NCBI RefSeq assembly: GCF_013364155.1
Contig: NZ_CP054916.1
Location: 7,780,001-7,844,000, forward strand
Source of the DNA: Streptomyces sp. NA02950
GTDB lineage: Bacteria > Actinomycetota > Actinomycetes > Streptomycetales > Streptomycetaceae
Direction of reading: 5' to 3'
Length of the DNA stretch: 64,000 bases
Shown here in pieces: positions 35,928 through 44,329 of this stretch (positions are counted from its first letter, which is position 1; every line of letters begins with the position of its first letter). Under the pieces are notes generated by a model. That model searched no databases, was not told the DNA's origin, and saw nothing but the letters and a program-made list of their open reading frames with translations. The position numbers and the translations under genes are program-made.

Positions 35928-37457
35928 CTACCGCGCCTCCTGGTCGCTGTCCGGGACCCGTGCCGCCCACATCGGCAGCCGCTCCGTCCGCCGCCCGCCC
36001 GTCCCGTTCTGTCGGGCCAGCCGCTCGTTCTGGCCGCGCAGCGCGGTGTGCGGCCCGTCCCACACAGTGCCGTCGGTCCGGTCACGCGGATCGGGGTCGA
36101 TCAGCACCACACCGATCACCGGAATGAGCTGGTCCGCGAGTTGCCGCGCCACGGTGTGCAGCCATGCGGCGCTGCCGTGCCCGGCACGTACGACGAGCAC
36201 GGTCTGGGTGCCGAGGTACTGGAGGTCGGTCCACGCCGTGCCGGGCGCGACCGAGCCGACGCCGAGCCGGCGCACCTGCCGCGGCATGGCCGCGGCACGC
36301 TCGCCGCTGACCACGGCCGGGTCTCCTGGCCGCCGGCGGCTGTTGGCGAGCTGCGGGCCGGGCAGACCATCGACGATGACCACTGGCCCCTCCGCCGCCA
36401 GCGCCCTGGCGACGTTCAGGGCGATCACGCTCGTGCTGTGCGCACAGCCCAGTTCCAGCAGCGACACCGGTTCCGCGGAGCGGCGCACGGTACGGGCCAG
36501 GGACGTGGTGAGCCTTATCCGTGCCGCGCGGATCCGTCGGCGCTGCCAGAGCCTTGTCGACCGGCGGGGCACACGGCGCAGCTCCGCGATGACCGAGGCG
36601 CCGAGGTTCGCCGCGATCTCCCGGCGCAGCACGGGGCGGTCCGCCACCACCGCGCCGACCGCGGCCACCGCGAGCCCGAGGACGAGCCCGAGGAGGAGCC
36701 CGATCGCCGCGTTGGTGGCAGCGGCCTCGGGCAGGGAGTGTCTCACCGCGCGCGGGGCGTCCACGATCTGTGTGCCGACGAGGAGCTTGGGCGTGCCGAC
36801 GCGCGCCTCCTCGGCGCGCTGGTCGAAATCGGCGATCCGCGAGGTGAGTTCGGCCCGGCGGGCGAAGAGCGACTCGATGCCCGCCGACGCCTTCGGGTCG
36901 CTCTCCGGTGACCGGTCTCCGATCGCCTTGTTGACCTTGGCGAGTTGGTTTCGCATACGGTCACGCTGGTCGAGCAGAGCCTTGGCCTCGGCCTTCGCGG
37001 CTTCCCGCATCCGCTTCACATGGTCCGCGACGAACGCGTCGGCCAGCGCCTTGGCCCGGGTCACCGCTTCCGCGTCGCTGTCAGCCGTCACATTGATCTG
37101 CAACAGGTTGTTGGTCAAGCCGATGGCCCGGTAGTCCTGCATGAAGTCCTCCGGTGTTTCCGGGGAGTCGAGGGACCGCAGGGCCTTGTCGGCGATGCGC
37201 GTGGTGTGCAGCAGCGCGACATCGGTGCGGATCAGCGTTCCGGGGTCGTTCGGCTGGTCCTCCTGATGCGTGACCAGGACCTTGGTCACCGCGGTCGGCG
37301 GCGAGGGCAGCAGGACCGCCGCCGCCACGCCGACGAGCAGCCCCAGCAGCGCCAGGGAGCACCAGAGGCGGCGCCGCCTCCGCACCGCCACCACCAGCGC
37401 CTGCAAATCAAGGAGCGGAGCGGCGGCCGACGCCTCCGAAGTCCTGCCCGTCGTCAC
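35928..37457 (-). CDS. Wzz-type polysaccharide co-polymerase with degenerate kinase domain (second copy)
   Basis: Membrane protein of 509 residues. A first transmembrane helix (WCSLALLGLLVGVAAAVLL) is followed by the Wzz periplasmic domain with coiled-coil character (residues about 110-200) and a second helix (AAIGLLLGLVLGLAVAAVGAVVA). The C-terminal 220 residues resemble the Wzc/CpsD ATPase fold (SVIALNVARALAAEGPVVIVDG) but the Walker A lysine loop is absent and there is no Tyr-rich tail, so kinase activity is unlikely. Start is GTG 37457, overlapping the upstream stop (GTGA). It probably controls chain length. Confidence 0.82.
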   Translation of the reverse strand: MTTGRTSEASAAAPLLDLQALVVAVRRRRRLWCSLALLGLLVGVAAAVLLPSPPTAVTKVLVTHQEDQPNDPGTLIRTDVALLHTTRIADKALRSLDSPETPEDFMQDYRAIGLTNNLLQINVTADSDAEAVTRAKALADAFVADHVKRMREAAKAEAKALLDQRDRMRNQLAKVNKAIGDRSPESDPKASAGIESLFARRAELTSRIADFDQRAEEARVGTPKLLVGTQIVDAPRAVRHSLPEAAATNAAIGLLLGLVLGLAVAAVGAVVADRPVLRREIAANLGASVIAELRRVPRRSTRLWQRRRIRAARIRLTTSLARTVRRSAEPVSLLELGCAHSTSVIALNVARALAAEGPVVIVDGLPGPQLANSRRRPGDPAVVSGERAAAMPRQVRRLGVGSVAPGTAWTDLQYLGTQTVLVVRAGHGSAAWLHTVARQLADQLIPVIGVVLIDPDPRDRTDGTVWDGPHTALRGQNERLARQNGTGGRRTERLPMWAARVPDSDQEAR

Positions 37458-38851
37458 ACCGAACCTCCCCTCGCGTCGTCGCCAACCGCCATCGCCGGCG
37501 TGGCGTGACGCGGAGCATGGCCCGCGGTCCGCGACGAACGGGCCCGGACCGTGCCGGCGAGGACGATGCCAACGACCTCGTGCTTGGCGTCCGCACACGC
37601 CTCGGCGATGCCGGCGAGCTCCCCCGCGGTCCAGCTGCCCGCGCTCAGCACGACCAGGGCACCGGACTCGTCGCCGCGGTCCGGCACCATCGGCTGGGAC
37701 ACCGAAACCCCCACCACCCGCAGCATGGGGTATCCCCCGCTCGAAGAGGTGGGGGAAGGATCGCTCTCGGCCTCGGCGGCGAGCTGCCCGGCGGCCCGGC
37801 GGGCGATCTCGTCGCCGTCCGGGACGACAACCAGCAGCCGCTGGGGGGCCGACGCCTGGTCCCGGAGGCGGGCGCACACCCGCCGGTAGCGGATCTGCCT
37901 GCTGGCCTCGTCGCCGGACGTCTGCGGGGTCGGTATGTCCCACCGGATGTCGACGCCCAGCAGCCGGCGGACCCGGGCCCACGGGCCACGGTCTTCCGGC
38001 CGGTGCGCGCGCCGTTCACCAGGTACGTCGACGGTACCCAGCAGCACCGAGCCCAGCGCCGCGGCGATCTCCGGTTGGGTGCGCAGCCGGCGGCTCATCC
38101 GTGCGGCGGTGAGATGGCCGATGACCGCGAGCAGGAAGAACAGCAGCGCCCCGGCGACGATGAGCTGCGTCCTCGTCGGTGGTGCCTCGCCGGCCGGCCG
38201 GGCCGCCGGCCCCATGACGACCATGTTGGCCTTGGTGGCAGCCGGGTCGGCCTCGTCCAGCTTGCTGATGGCCTCCTGCATGGAGGTACGCAGCTTCTCG
38301 AGCTCGGTGCGGGTCTGCACGCCCTCCACGGTCTGCCCCGGATCGGCCGCGTCGGCCAGCTCGGTGATGCGGCGGCTGGTCTGCACCACCATCTGCTGTA
38401 GCTCCTCGAGCTGCGCCGCCGCTTCGGGATCGGTGTTGTCGTCCACGATCCGCGCGGCGAATGTGACGAACTGCTGGGCCACCTGGTCGGAGAGTTGCTG
38501 TGCGCGCTCCGGTGTCTCGGCCGTGCCCGAGATCTTGATGATGTTCCCGTCGGTGCCTTTGGCGCTCACCCGATCCCGCAGCTCGCTGCCGCTGACCCCG
38601 GTCCAGCCGAGCGTGGCGGCCGCGCGGTCGACCACCACCGAACTGGTCGCGATCTCCGTCTGCGTCAGCAGCTCGCGCTCCTCCCACGCCCCCGGCAGCA
38701 GTACCGACGCCGACGTCGTGTAGCGCGGCGGAAACAGCAAAGAAGTGCCGTATCCGACGAGCGCACCCACCACGGCGAGGAGGGTGAGCAGCCGCCAGCG
38801 CCGGCGGATAATCCGCCCGATCGTGACCAGGCGTATCGGGTCATCGCTCAA
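37454..38851 (-). CDS. Wzz-type polysaccharide co-polymerase (first copy)
   Basis: Membrane protein of 465 residues. N-terminal helix (LLTLLAVVGALVGYGTSLLF), Wzz domain with coiled-coil stretch (AAQLEELQQMVVQTSRRITEL), second helix (LIVAGALLFFLLAVIGHLTAA), then a cytoplasmic region with RLLVVVPDGDEIARRAAGQL and GALVVLSAGSWTAGELAGI. As in its neighbour, the ATPase core appears without a Walker A motif. Two adjacent Wzz-like proteins with inactive nucleotide-binding domains suggest a heteromeric chain-length regulator. Its ATG overlaps the stop with the downstream partner and shares an ATGA junction with the GT4 gene. Confidence 0.82.
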   Translation of the reverse strand: MSDDPIRLVTIGRIIRRRWRLLTLLAVVGALVGYGTSLLFPPRYTTSASVLLPGAWEERELLTQTEIATSSVVVDRAAATLGWTGVSGSELRDRVSAKGTDGNIIKISGTAETPERAQQLSDQVAQQFVTFAARIVDDNTDPEAAAQLEELQQMVVQTSRRITELADAADPGQTVEGVQTRTELEKLRTSMQEAISKLDEADPAATKANMVVMGPAARPAGEAPPTRTQLIVAGALLFFLLAVIGHLTAARMSRRLRTQPEIAAALGSVLLGTVDVPGERRAHRPEDRGPWARVRRLLGVDIRWDIPTPQTSGDEASRQIRYRRVCARLRDQASAPQRLLVVVPDGDEIARRAAGQLAAEAESDPSPTSSSGGYPMLRVVGVSVSQPMVPDRGDESGALVVLSAGSWTAGELAGIAEACADAKHEVVGIVLAGTVRARSSRTAGHAPRHATPAMAVGDDARGGSV

Positions 38852-40113
38852 CGGCGCGGCCTCCGCCCTGCCCGGTCCGGGGCGCCCGCCGACACCGGAG
38901 CGTGGTCGCGGCAGGCGGCGGCGTAGGCGGCGAGCAGCGACGCTTGCGAGTTCCGCCAGGAGAGCGACCCGCTGATCCGCTCCTGGCCGATCTTGCCCAT
39001 GTGGGCCCGCTTCTCCGGATCGTCCAGCAGCAGCGCGATGAGCTCGGCGAACTCGGCTTCGTCGTTGGCGGACGCGTAGACGGCGGCGTCACCGGCGGAG
39101 ACTCGCGCCTCCCGGAGGTCGAACGAGACGATCGGCCGGCCCATCACCATGTACTCCAGGACCTTGTTCATGGTCGACACGTCATTGAGCGGATTGCGCG
39201 GGTCGGGGGAGAGGCACACGTCCGCGGTGGACAGGTAGCGCACCAGATCGGCGTCCGGTACGCGCCCGGTGAACTGCACCTGCTCCGAGAGCCCGAGCCG
39301 CCGGGAGAGCTCCACCATCGCGTCGAAGGTGTCGCCGGCGCCGACGAACACCGCGTGCCAGTCGGTCCGCCCGAGGTCGTCGCGCAGTTTCGCGAGGGCT
39401 CGCAGGGCGTAGTCGACGCCGTCCTGCGGGCCCATGACGCCGAGGTAGCACAGCAGATGAGGCTTGCCGCGCTTCAGCTCGGGCTCGGGCGGTACGGGGT
39501 GGAACCGGTCGATGTCGGGCGCGCTGCGCACCACGAAAACGTCCGCCGGTCGTCGACCGCCACGGCGCACCGCGACGTCCCGGTAGCTCTCGTTCGTGGC
39601 GAGCACGACGTCCGCGGCCCGGTAGGTCCGCCGTTCCAATGCGCACACGGCGCGGTAGAGCAGATCCTTGCCGCGGCCGAACCGGGAGAGGTACAGCTCG
39701 GGTACCAGGTCGTGTTGGTCGAAGACGAACCGCGTGCCGCGCCGCTTCAGCAACAGCGCCGGCAGGAACAGCAGGTCGGGCGGATTGCAGGCGTGGACCA
39801 CATCGACCGGGCCGACCTTCCGGGCCAGCCGGACCGTATGCCACAACGCCGATCCGTACTCGCGCAGGTAGCCGGTCGGCCCTCCGGTGGCCGCGCGCAA
39901 CGGGTAGCGGTGGATCCGCACCCCGTCGACCTCCGCCTCCAACTCCGTGTCCCGCTTGGTCCCTTGGGGGCAGATGACGTTCACCTTCCAGCCCGCGTCG
40001 CGCAGCGTCGTGCACTCCTGCCACACCCGCCGGTCGAACGGCACCGACAGGTTCTCCACCAGGATCAGCGCGCGACGGCCCGGACCGTGGCCGCTGGTCG
40101 TGTCACCAGGCAA
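38848..40113 (-). CDS. Family 4 glycosyltransferase
   Basis: GT-B glycosyltransferase of 421 residues of the WcaI/PelF-like group. N-terminal ILVENLSVPFDRRVWQECTT is a signature of this subgroup; HACNPPDLLFLPALLLKR follows. The C-terminal half contains LLCYLGVMGPQDGVDYALRA and NDVSTMNKVLEYMVMGRPIV with the conserved Lys-Glu. It likely adds the second sugar after the initiating phosphotransferase. It overlaps the dehydrogenase stop by 11 nt and the Wzz start by 4 nt. Confidence 0.88.
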   Translation of the reverse strand: MPGDTTSGHGPGRRALILVENLSVPFDRRVWQECTTLRDAGWKVNVICPQGTKRDTELEAEVDGVRIHRYPLRAATGGPTGYLREYGSALWHTVRLARKVGPVDVVHACNPPDLLFLPALLLKRRGTRFVFDQHDLVPELYLSRFGRGKDLLYRAVCALERRTYRAADVVLATNESYRDVAVRRGGRRPADVFVVRSAPDIDRFHPVPPEPELKRGKPHLLCYLGVMGPQDGVDYALRALAKLRDDLGRTDWHAVFVGAGDTFDAMVELSRRLGLSEQVQFTGRVPDADLVRYLSTADVCLSPDPRNPLNDVSTMNKVLEYMVMGRPIVSFDLREARVSAGDAAVYASANDEAEFAELIALLLDDPEKRAHMGKIGQERISGSLSWRNSQASLLAAYAAACRDHAPVSAGAPDRAGRRPRR

Positions 40114-41428
40114 GGCCCATGTACCCCGGTTCGGCCCGGCGCGCCTCGGCGTCGGGAAGGCGGACGAGGTCGACGATCAACGGTCCGCCGCCCTGGGGCA
40201 GCGCCGAGAGGACGGCCGGATCCTTGGTCCCGACCAGGCACACCTCGGCGTGGTCGAGCACCTCGTCGACGGAGTCCGCGAGCAGTTGCGCGAGGTGCGG
40301 CAGCCGGGTCTCGATGTACTCGCGGTTCGCGCCGAGCAGCCGGGACAGGCTCACATTGGCGTCGTAGATCTTCAGGTCGTACCCCTTGCCGAAGAGTCGC
40401 TCCGCCAGCTCGACGAGCGGGCTCTCACGGAGGTCGTCGGTGCCGGGTTTGAACGACAGCCCGAACAGGCCCACCCGGCGCTTGCCGGCCCGTTCGACCA
40501 GCTCCACCGCGCGCTGTAGATGGTCGGCGTTGGAGGGCAGCACGTGGGACAGGATGGGCACCGAGACATCGGCCCGCTGCGCCGCGTGGACCAGGCTGCG
40601 CAGGTCCTTGGGCAGGCAGGAGCCTCCGAAGGCGAAGCCGGGCCGCAGGTAGGCGGGGCTGATGTTCAGCTTGCGGTCGGCCAGGAACACGTCCATCACC
40701 TGGTGGGAGTCCACCCCGAGCGCCTGGCACACCGCGCCCAGCTCGTTCGCGAAGCCGATCTTGAGGCCGTGGAACGCGTTGTCCGCGTATTTGATCGCCT
40801 CGGCCGTCGGGACCGGCACCCGGAACACCTCGCCGGGCAAGCCGTCGTACAGCGCCATCACCGCATCACCGCTTGCCGGGTCGAGCTCGCCGATGACGGT
40901 CTTGGGCGGGTCGAAGAAGTCCCGCACGCTCGTGCCCTCGCGCAGGAACTCCGGGTTGACCGCGACCCCGATGTCCACTCCGGCCGTGCCGCCGACGTAT
41001 TTCTCCAGAAGCGGTACCAGCAGGTTCAGACAGGTGCCCGGGAGCATGGTGCTGCGGAACACGACGGTGTGCCGGCCCCCCTGCTCGGCCCCCTCGGCCA
41101 GCGCGGCGCCGATCTGCTCGGTGACGCGTTCCAAGTACGTGGTGCACAGGCTGCCGTTGGGCTCGGACGGTGTGCCCACGCAGACCAGCGACACCTCGCT
41201 GCCCATGATCGCCTCGCGGACGTCGCCGGTGGCGCGTAACGCTCCGGTCCGCACGACGTCGGCGATGAGCTCGCCGATCCGCTCCTCGACCACCGGGGCC
41301 TTGCCGTCGTTGACCAGGTCGACCTTCACCTGGTTCACGTCCACCCCGATGACCTCGTGACCCATGCCGGCCAGACACGCGGCCGACACGCAGCCCACAT
41401 AGCCGAGCCCGAAAACGCTGACTCTCAT
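40103..41428 (-). CDS. Nucleotide-sugar 6-dehydrogenase (GDP-mannose/UDP-glucose type)
   Basis: Dehydrogenase of 441 residues that oxidises an NDP-hexose to the uronic acid with two NAD+. It begins MRVSVFGLGYVGCVSAACLA (Rossmann site). NPEFLREGTSVRDFFDPPKT, catalytic Cys271 in FGGSCLPKDLRSL, and GLSFKPGTDDLRESP match AlgD-type GDP-mannose dehydrogenase (Cys268 in Pseudomonas) more closely than UDP-glucose dehydrogenase, though the donor is not certain. ATG 41428 is preserved by GGAGG about 10 nt upstream. It supplies uronate, consistent with the lyase/epimerase-like proteins and the amidotransferase in this operon. Confidence 0.88.
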   Translation of the reverse strand: MRVSVFGLGYVGCVSAACLAGMGHEVIGVDVNQVKVDLVNDGKAPVVEERIGELIADVVRTGALRATGDVREAIMGSEVSLVCVGTPSEPNGSLCTTYLERVTEQIGAALAEGAEQGGRHTVVFRSTMLPGTCLNLLVPLLEKYVGGTAGVDIGVAVNPEFLREGTSVRDFFDPPKTVIGELDPASGDAVMALYDGLPGEVFRVPVPTAEAIKYADNAFHGLKIGFANELGAVCQALGVDSHQVMDVFLADRKLNISPAYLRPGFAFGGSCLPKDLRSLVHAAQRADVSVPILSHVLPSNADHLQRAVELVERAGKRRVGLFGLSFKPGTDDLRESPLVELAERLFGKGYDLKIYDANVSLSRLLGANREYIETRLPHLAQLLADSVDEVLDHAEVCLVGTKDPAVLSALPQGGGPLIVDLVRLPDAEARRAEPGYMGLAW

Positions 41429-41501
41429 GACCCGTTCCTCCCCCCAGGCAGGCCCTCCGGGCCTGCGGTCCGCGCGCGGGCCGGACGATGACCTCCGCGC
41501 A

Positions 41502-43025
41502 TCAGTAGGCCCCCTGCCCGTAGACCACCGCACGCAGCGTCTTCCACAAGATCACTGTGTCCAGGGCGAGCGACCAGTCCTCCACGTACCGCAGGTCCAG
41601 CCGGACCGCCTCCTCCCACGACAGGTCGCTGCGTCCGCTGATCTGCCACAGGCCGGTGAGTCCGGGCTTGACCAGCAGCCGGCGCCGGATGTCCGGGCCG
41701 TACGCAGCGGTTTCCTCCGGTAGCGGAGGCCGCGGACCGACGAGCGACATCGATCCGGTGAGCACGTTGAAAAGCTGCGGGAGCTCATCGATCGAGTACC
41801 GGCGCAGCACTGCTCCCACCCGGGTCACCCGCGGATCCCGGCGGAGCTTGAACAGCAGGCCGGCGCCCTCGTTGCGGTCGGCCAGCTCGGCACGTGCCCC
41901 GTCAGCCCCGGCGACCATGGTGCGGAACTTGAGAATGGTGAACTCGCGGCCGTCCTTGCCGACCCTGCGCTGGCGGTAGAACGCCCCACCCCGGCTGTCC
42001 ACCAGCACGAGCAGTCCGACGAACACCATCAGCGGCGCGAACAGCATCAGCAGGATCGCCGCGCCCATCCGGTCGACGACCCCTTTGACCGCCCGGCGGC
42101 CCCCGGTGAAGGTCGGCATGCTGACCCGCAGCAGCGGGATCCCGAGCACCGCGTCGATGTGCAGCCGCGGGCTGGCCACTTCCATCAGCACGGGGGCCAC
42201 GACCATCTCGGCCTCGCTGCCTTCCAGGCTCCAGGCAAGCCGTTGCAGCCGGTCCGGTGACCAATGCGGATCCGGTGTGATCGCGACGACTCGGTAGCCG
42301 TCGCGGTGGACGTGGCCCGCGACGTCCGTCAGTCGGCCGACGACCGGCACTCCGTCCAGTTGGTCACCGTCGAGCCCGAGACCGTCCGTCGTGCACACGG
42401 CGTCCACCCGCCAGCCGAGGTGCGGGAACTTGCGGGTTCGGGTGATCAGGTCGCGCACGGTGGCCAGGCTCCCGGCAGCGAGCACCGGTCGCAGGCACCG
42501 TCCTTCCTTCCGCTGTTTGTGCAGCCAGAGGCGCAGCAGATACCGCGCGGTCATGGTGACGAGCGCGATCGCGGGGATCGCGACGAAGATCCAGAGCTTG
42601 ATGTTGCGCGAGGTGAGGGCGATGCCGCCGAGCGCCAGTACGACGGTCGCCGTGAACAGCGCGCGTCCGAGCCGGCGGAATTCCTCGGCGCCCTGGCCGA
42701 GCACGGCCGGAGCCCATGACCGGCTCACCGCAAGCGCCCCCAGCACCAGCAGCTCGGTGCCGAACGCGAGAATTCCCCACTTCTCGTGCCAGTTGGCCGC
42801 GTCCCGGGCCCCGAAGAAGTTGCCGATCGCCGCCACCACGAAGGCGGTGGCCACGGTGTCGCTGGTGATCACGGTACGGCGGTACCGCTGCTCCCAATCG
42901 ATCGCGGGTTGGCTGATTGCCTCGTTCGCCAGACGCTCGCGCGCCGACGGAAACGGGCTGACTAATACCCCTTTCCGCACAGACCCCCCCCAGGTCCCCA
43001 GTGGTTCGACGTGTTCGCCTAACAC
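41502..43025 (-). CDS. Polyprenyl-phosphate sugar-1-phosphate transferase (initiating enzyme)
   Basis: Membrane protein of 507 residues of the WbaP/PssY type. Four N-terminal helices are followed by a CoA-binding-like domain (LAAGSLATVRDLITRTR) and the catalytic C-terminus with KGVVDRMGAAILLMLFAPLM, FYRQRRVGKDGREFTILKFR, DELPQLFNVLTGSMSLVGPR and KPGLTGLWQISGRSDLSWEE. It transfers the first sugar phosphate to undecaprenyl phosphate. GTG 43025 is preferred: GGGAGGGACA precedes it and it is the first start inside a duplicated ribosome-binding-site repeat. The upstream frame to 43259 is repeat-derived Gly/Arg sequence. The next gene begins 73 nt after its stop. Confidence 0.87.
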   Translation of the reverse strand: MLGEHVEPLGTWGGSVRKGVLVSPFPSARERLANEAISQPAIDWEQRYRRTVITSDTVATAFVVAAIGNFFGARDAANWHEKWGILAFGTELLVLGALAVSRSWAPAVLGQGAEEFRRLGRALFTATVVLALGGIALTSRNIKLWIFVAIPAIALVTMTARYLLRLWLHKQRKEGRCLRPVLAAGSLATVRDLITRTRKFPHLGWRVDAVCTTDGLGLDGDQLDGVPVVGRLTDVAGHVHRDGYRVVAITPDPHWSPDRLQRLAWSLEGSEAEMVVAPVLMEVASPRLHIDAVLGIPLLRVSMPTFTGGRRAVKGVVDRMGAAILLMLFAPLMVFVGLLVLVDSRGGAFYRQRRVGKDGREFTILKFRTMVAGADGARAELADRNEGAGLLFKLRRDPRVTRVGAVLRRYSIDELPQLFNVLTGSMSLVGPRPPLPEETAAYGPDIRRRLLVKPGLTGLWQISGRSDLSWEEAVRLDLRYVEDWSLALDTVILWKTLRAVVYGQGAY

Positions 43026-43060
43026 TGTCCCTCCCCCCGGGAGGCCCCCGCCCCCCGCAC
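43019..43060 (-). CDS. Possible 13-codon leader peptide overlapping the operon's first start codon
   Basis: GTG 43060 is preceded by GGGGAGGAACA and opens a frame MRGAGASRGEGQC that stops at TAG 43021-43019, four bases beyond the GTG (43025-43023) of the initiating transferase. The stop/start overlap would allow translational coupling. It arises because the 35-nt repeat is not a multiple of three. Expression is not shown; this is an inference from the sequence. Confidence 0.35.
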   Translation of the reverse strand: MRGAGASRGEGQC

Positions 43061-43131
43061 TGTTCCTCCCCTCGGGAGGCCCCCGCCCCCCGCGCCGCGC
43101 CGTTCCTTCCGCGGAGGGCCCCCGCCCCCCG
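43023..43131 (-). repeat. Three direct repeats carrying hairpin, ribosome-binding site and GTG
   Basis: Two adjacent 35-nt units (43023-43057 and 43058-43092) differ at only two positions; a third, more diverged unit follows at about 43098-43131. On the operon's strand each of the first two ends in a purine-rich GGAGG site and a GTG, and each contains an inverted repeat (CCTCCC/GGGAGG around three bases) that would fold the ribosome-binding site into a stem. The third unit has lost the GTG (GCG). The arrangement suggests translational control of the polysaccharide operon. Confidence 0.85.
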
Positions 43132-43345
43132 GTGCATGACATGTCGGCTGTCTCAGAGCTACGTGAACAACCCCCACTGGCGGCAGCGGACTCGCATGTC
43201 CTGCCGGACTCTCGAGGTGCACGGGGCCCGTCGAAACCTCGGGTGCTCCCCACACCCAAGGCCCTCTCCCGGGCTCCAAGAATTGATCAGGACCTATAGA
43301 TCATTACGGGTCGGCTCGTCTCCGAACAGCTGAAGCACGGTCAAT
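43132..43345 (-). promoter_or_regulatory. Upstream region of the polysaccharide operon, probable promoter area
   Basis: This stretch separates the leader repeats from the transposase relic and has lower GC than its surroundings between about 43275 and 43345. On the minus strand it contains TTGACC (43339-43334), TAATGATCTATAGG (about 43310-43297) and the palindrome-like TGATC/GATCA pair. These could supply promoter or operator elements for the 27-kb operon, but no clearly spaced -35/-10 pair can be assigned. Confidence 0.3.
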
Positions 43346-43499
43346 CTAGACCATCGGCGGGCCAGTATGAAGAGATGATGTGTGTAATTTGTGCCCAAAC
43401 TTTGACTGGATCCACCGATGGGTGGCCGCCTACGGGGTGCCTTGCCGCCACCGCGTGCTCCAGCGGCCCGCCCGGCCTGCGTCGCTCGAACATCCGGGT

Positions 43500-43885
43500 C
43501 GGTGCTGTGAGCTGCGGCGATACCATTGCTTCGGGCAGCCCGCGGTACTCGTTGAGCAGCCCGCCGAGGACGGGCCGTCGTTCGTTTCCGTGGGCCTGGA
43601 TGTCAGCGCCGTTGGCCGGATGGTTGCTGCCGGAACGGCGTGGAAGGCGCTGGTGTACTTGCTGTCCCGGTCGCGGAGGAGGAACCGCGGGGAGTCCATC
43701 CGGCACCGCGGGTGGGCAGATGTCCCGCCAACGTTCCCGCGGGACCGGCCGGTAAAGGACGGCGAGCCGGATTCGGTCGCCGGGCTCGCAGCGGACTCGG
43801 GCGATGTGGCAGCGCAACACCGCGCTCTCGTGCCGCAACGCCAAGACCTGCGCATCCTTGGCCAGCGGCTGCGCGGCACGGCAGC
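43500..43885 (-). pseudogene. Relic of an integrase-core (IS3/IS481-like) transposase
   Basis: Minus-strand frames contain KDAQVLALRHESAVLRCHIA and VPRERWRDI, matching the LRHQLAVLRR and LPRxRW segments near the N-terminus of rve-type transposases. In a second frame FLLRDRDSKYTSAFHAV matches the catalytic FLIRDRDSKFTAAFDAV segment. Back in the first frame ERRPVLGGLLNEYRGL matches the C-terminal end. Most of the catalytic core is deleted and at least two frame changes are needed, so it is inactive. Confidence 0.65.
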
Positions 43886-43908
43886 GAGCACCCGAATGGT
43901 GGGATGTC

Positions 43909-44289
43909 TCAGCCGCGTATGGTCACGCCGTGGTTCGTACGCAGTCGGCGCAGCTCCCACAGGGAGAGCCCGGTCACCGATAGCGGGCCGCCGAACAGGG
44001 AGCAGAACTGGGCCCACAGTGGCCCGTTGGGCATGCCGCTCCCGGTCAGGTCGAAGACGGCGATGATCCAGACCATCACCACGGTGATCACGGCCGGCAG
44101 CCCGGCGTGCACAGAGGCGGTGTTGGAGGCGGAGCGGGCGACGTAGGCCGAGGCCAGGAAGAAGAACGGCAGCCCCCACAGCACGAACGCGAGCGCGGGG
44201 ACGGCGGCCACGATACGCCCCCGCCCTGACAGAGGTCGCGTGTCGGGCGCCGGCACGGCTGGTCGCGCGACCATGACTCCAGCGTCCAC
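43909..44289 (-). CDS. Small membrane protein of unknown function
   Basis: Predicted 126-residue protein with three hydrophobic stretches (AAVPALAFVLWGLPFFFLAS, AVITVVMVWIIAVFDLTG and a weaker one near SLFGGPLSVTGLSLW). No family is recognised. It lies between the transposase relic and a gene-free stretch, with no clear partner. A second ATG five codons in is an alternative start. The coding call rests on hydrophobic pattern and codon bias only. Confidence 0.5.
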   Translation of the reverse strand: MDAGVMVARPAVPAPDTRPLSGRGRIVAAVPALAFVLWGLPFFFLASAYVARSASNTASVHAGLPAVITVVMVWIIAVFDLTGSGMPNGPLWAQFCSLFGGPLSVTGLSLWELRRLRTNHGVTIRG

Positions 44290-44329
44290 CCGCCCGCCGC
44301 CGGCCGCGTCCGGACGGCGATGTCATCCC

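Noticed and set aside
33984..36911. 975-codon open frame on the plus strand
   Set aside because: Antisense to the asparagine synthase and Wzz-like genes; composition is typical of shadow frames and no family is seen.
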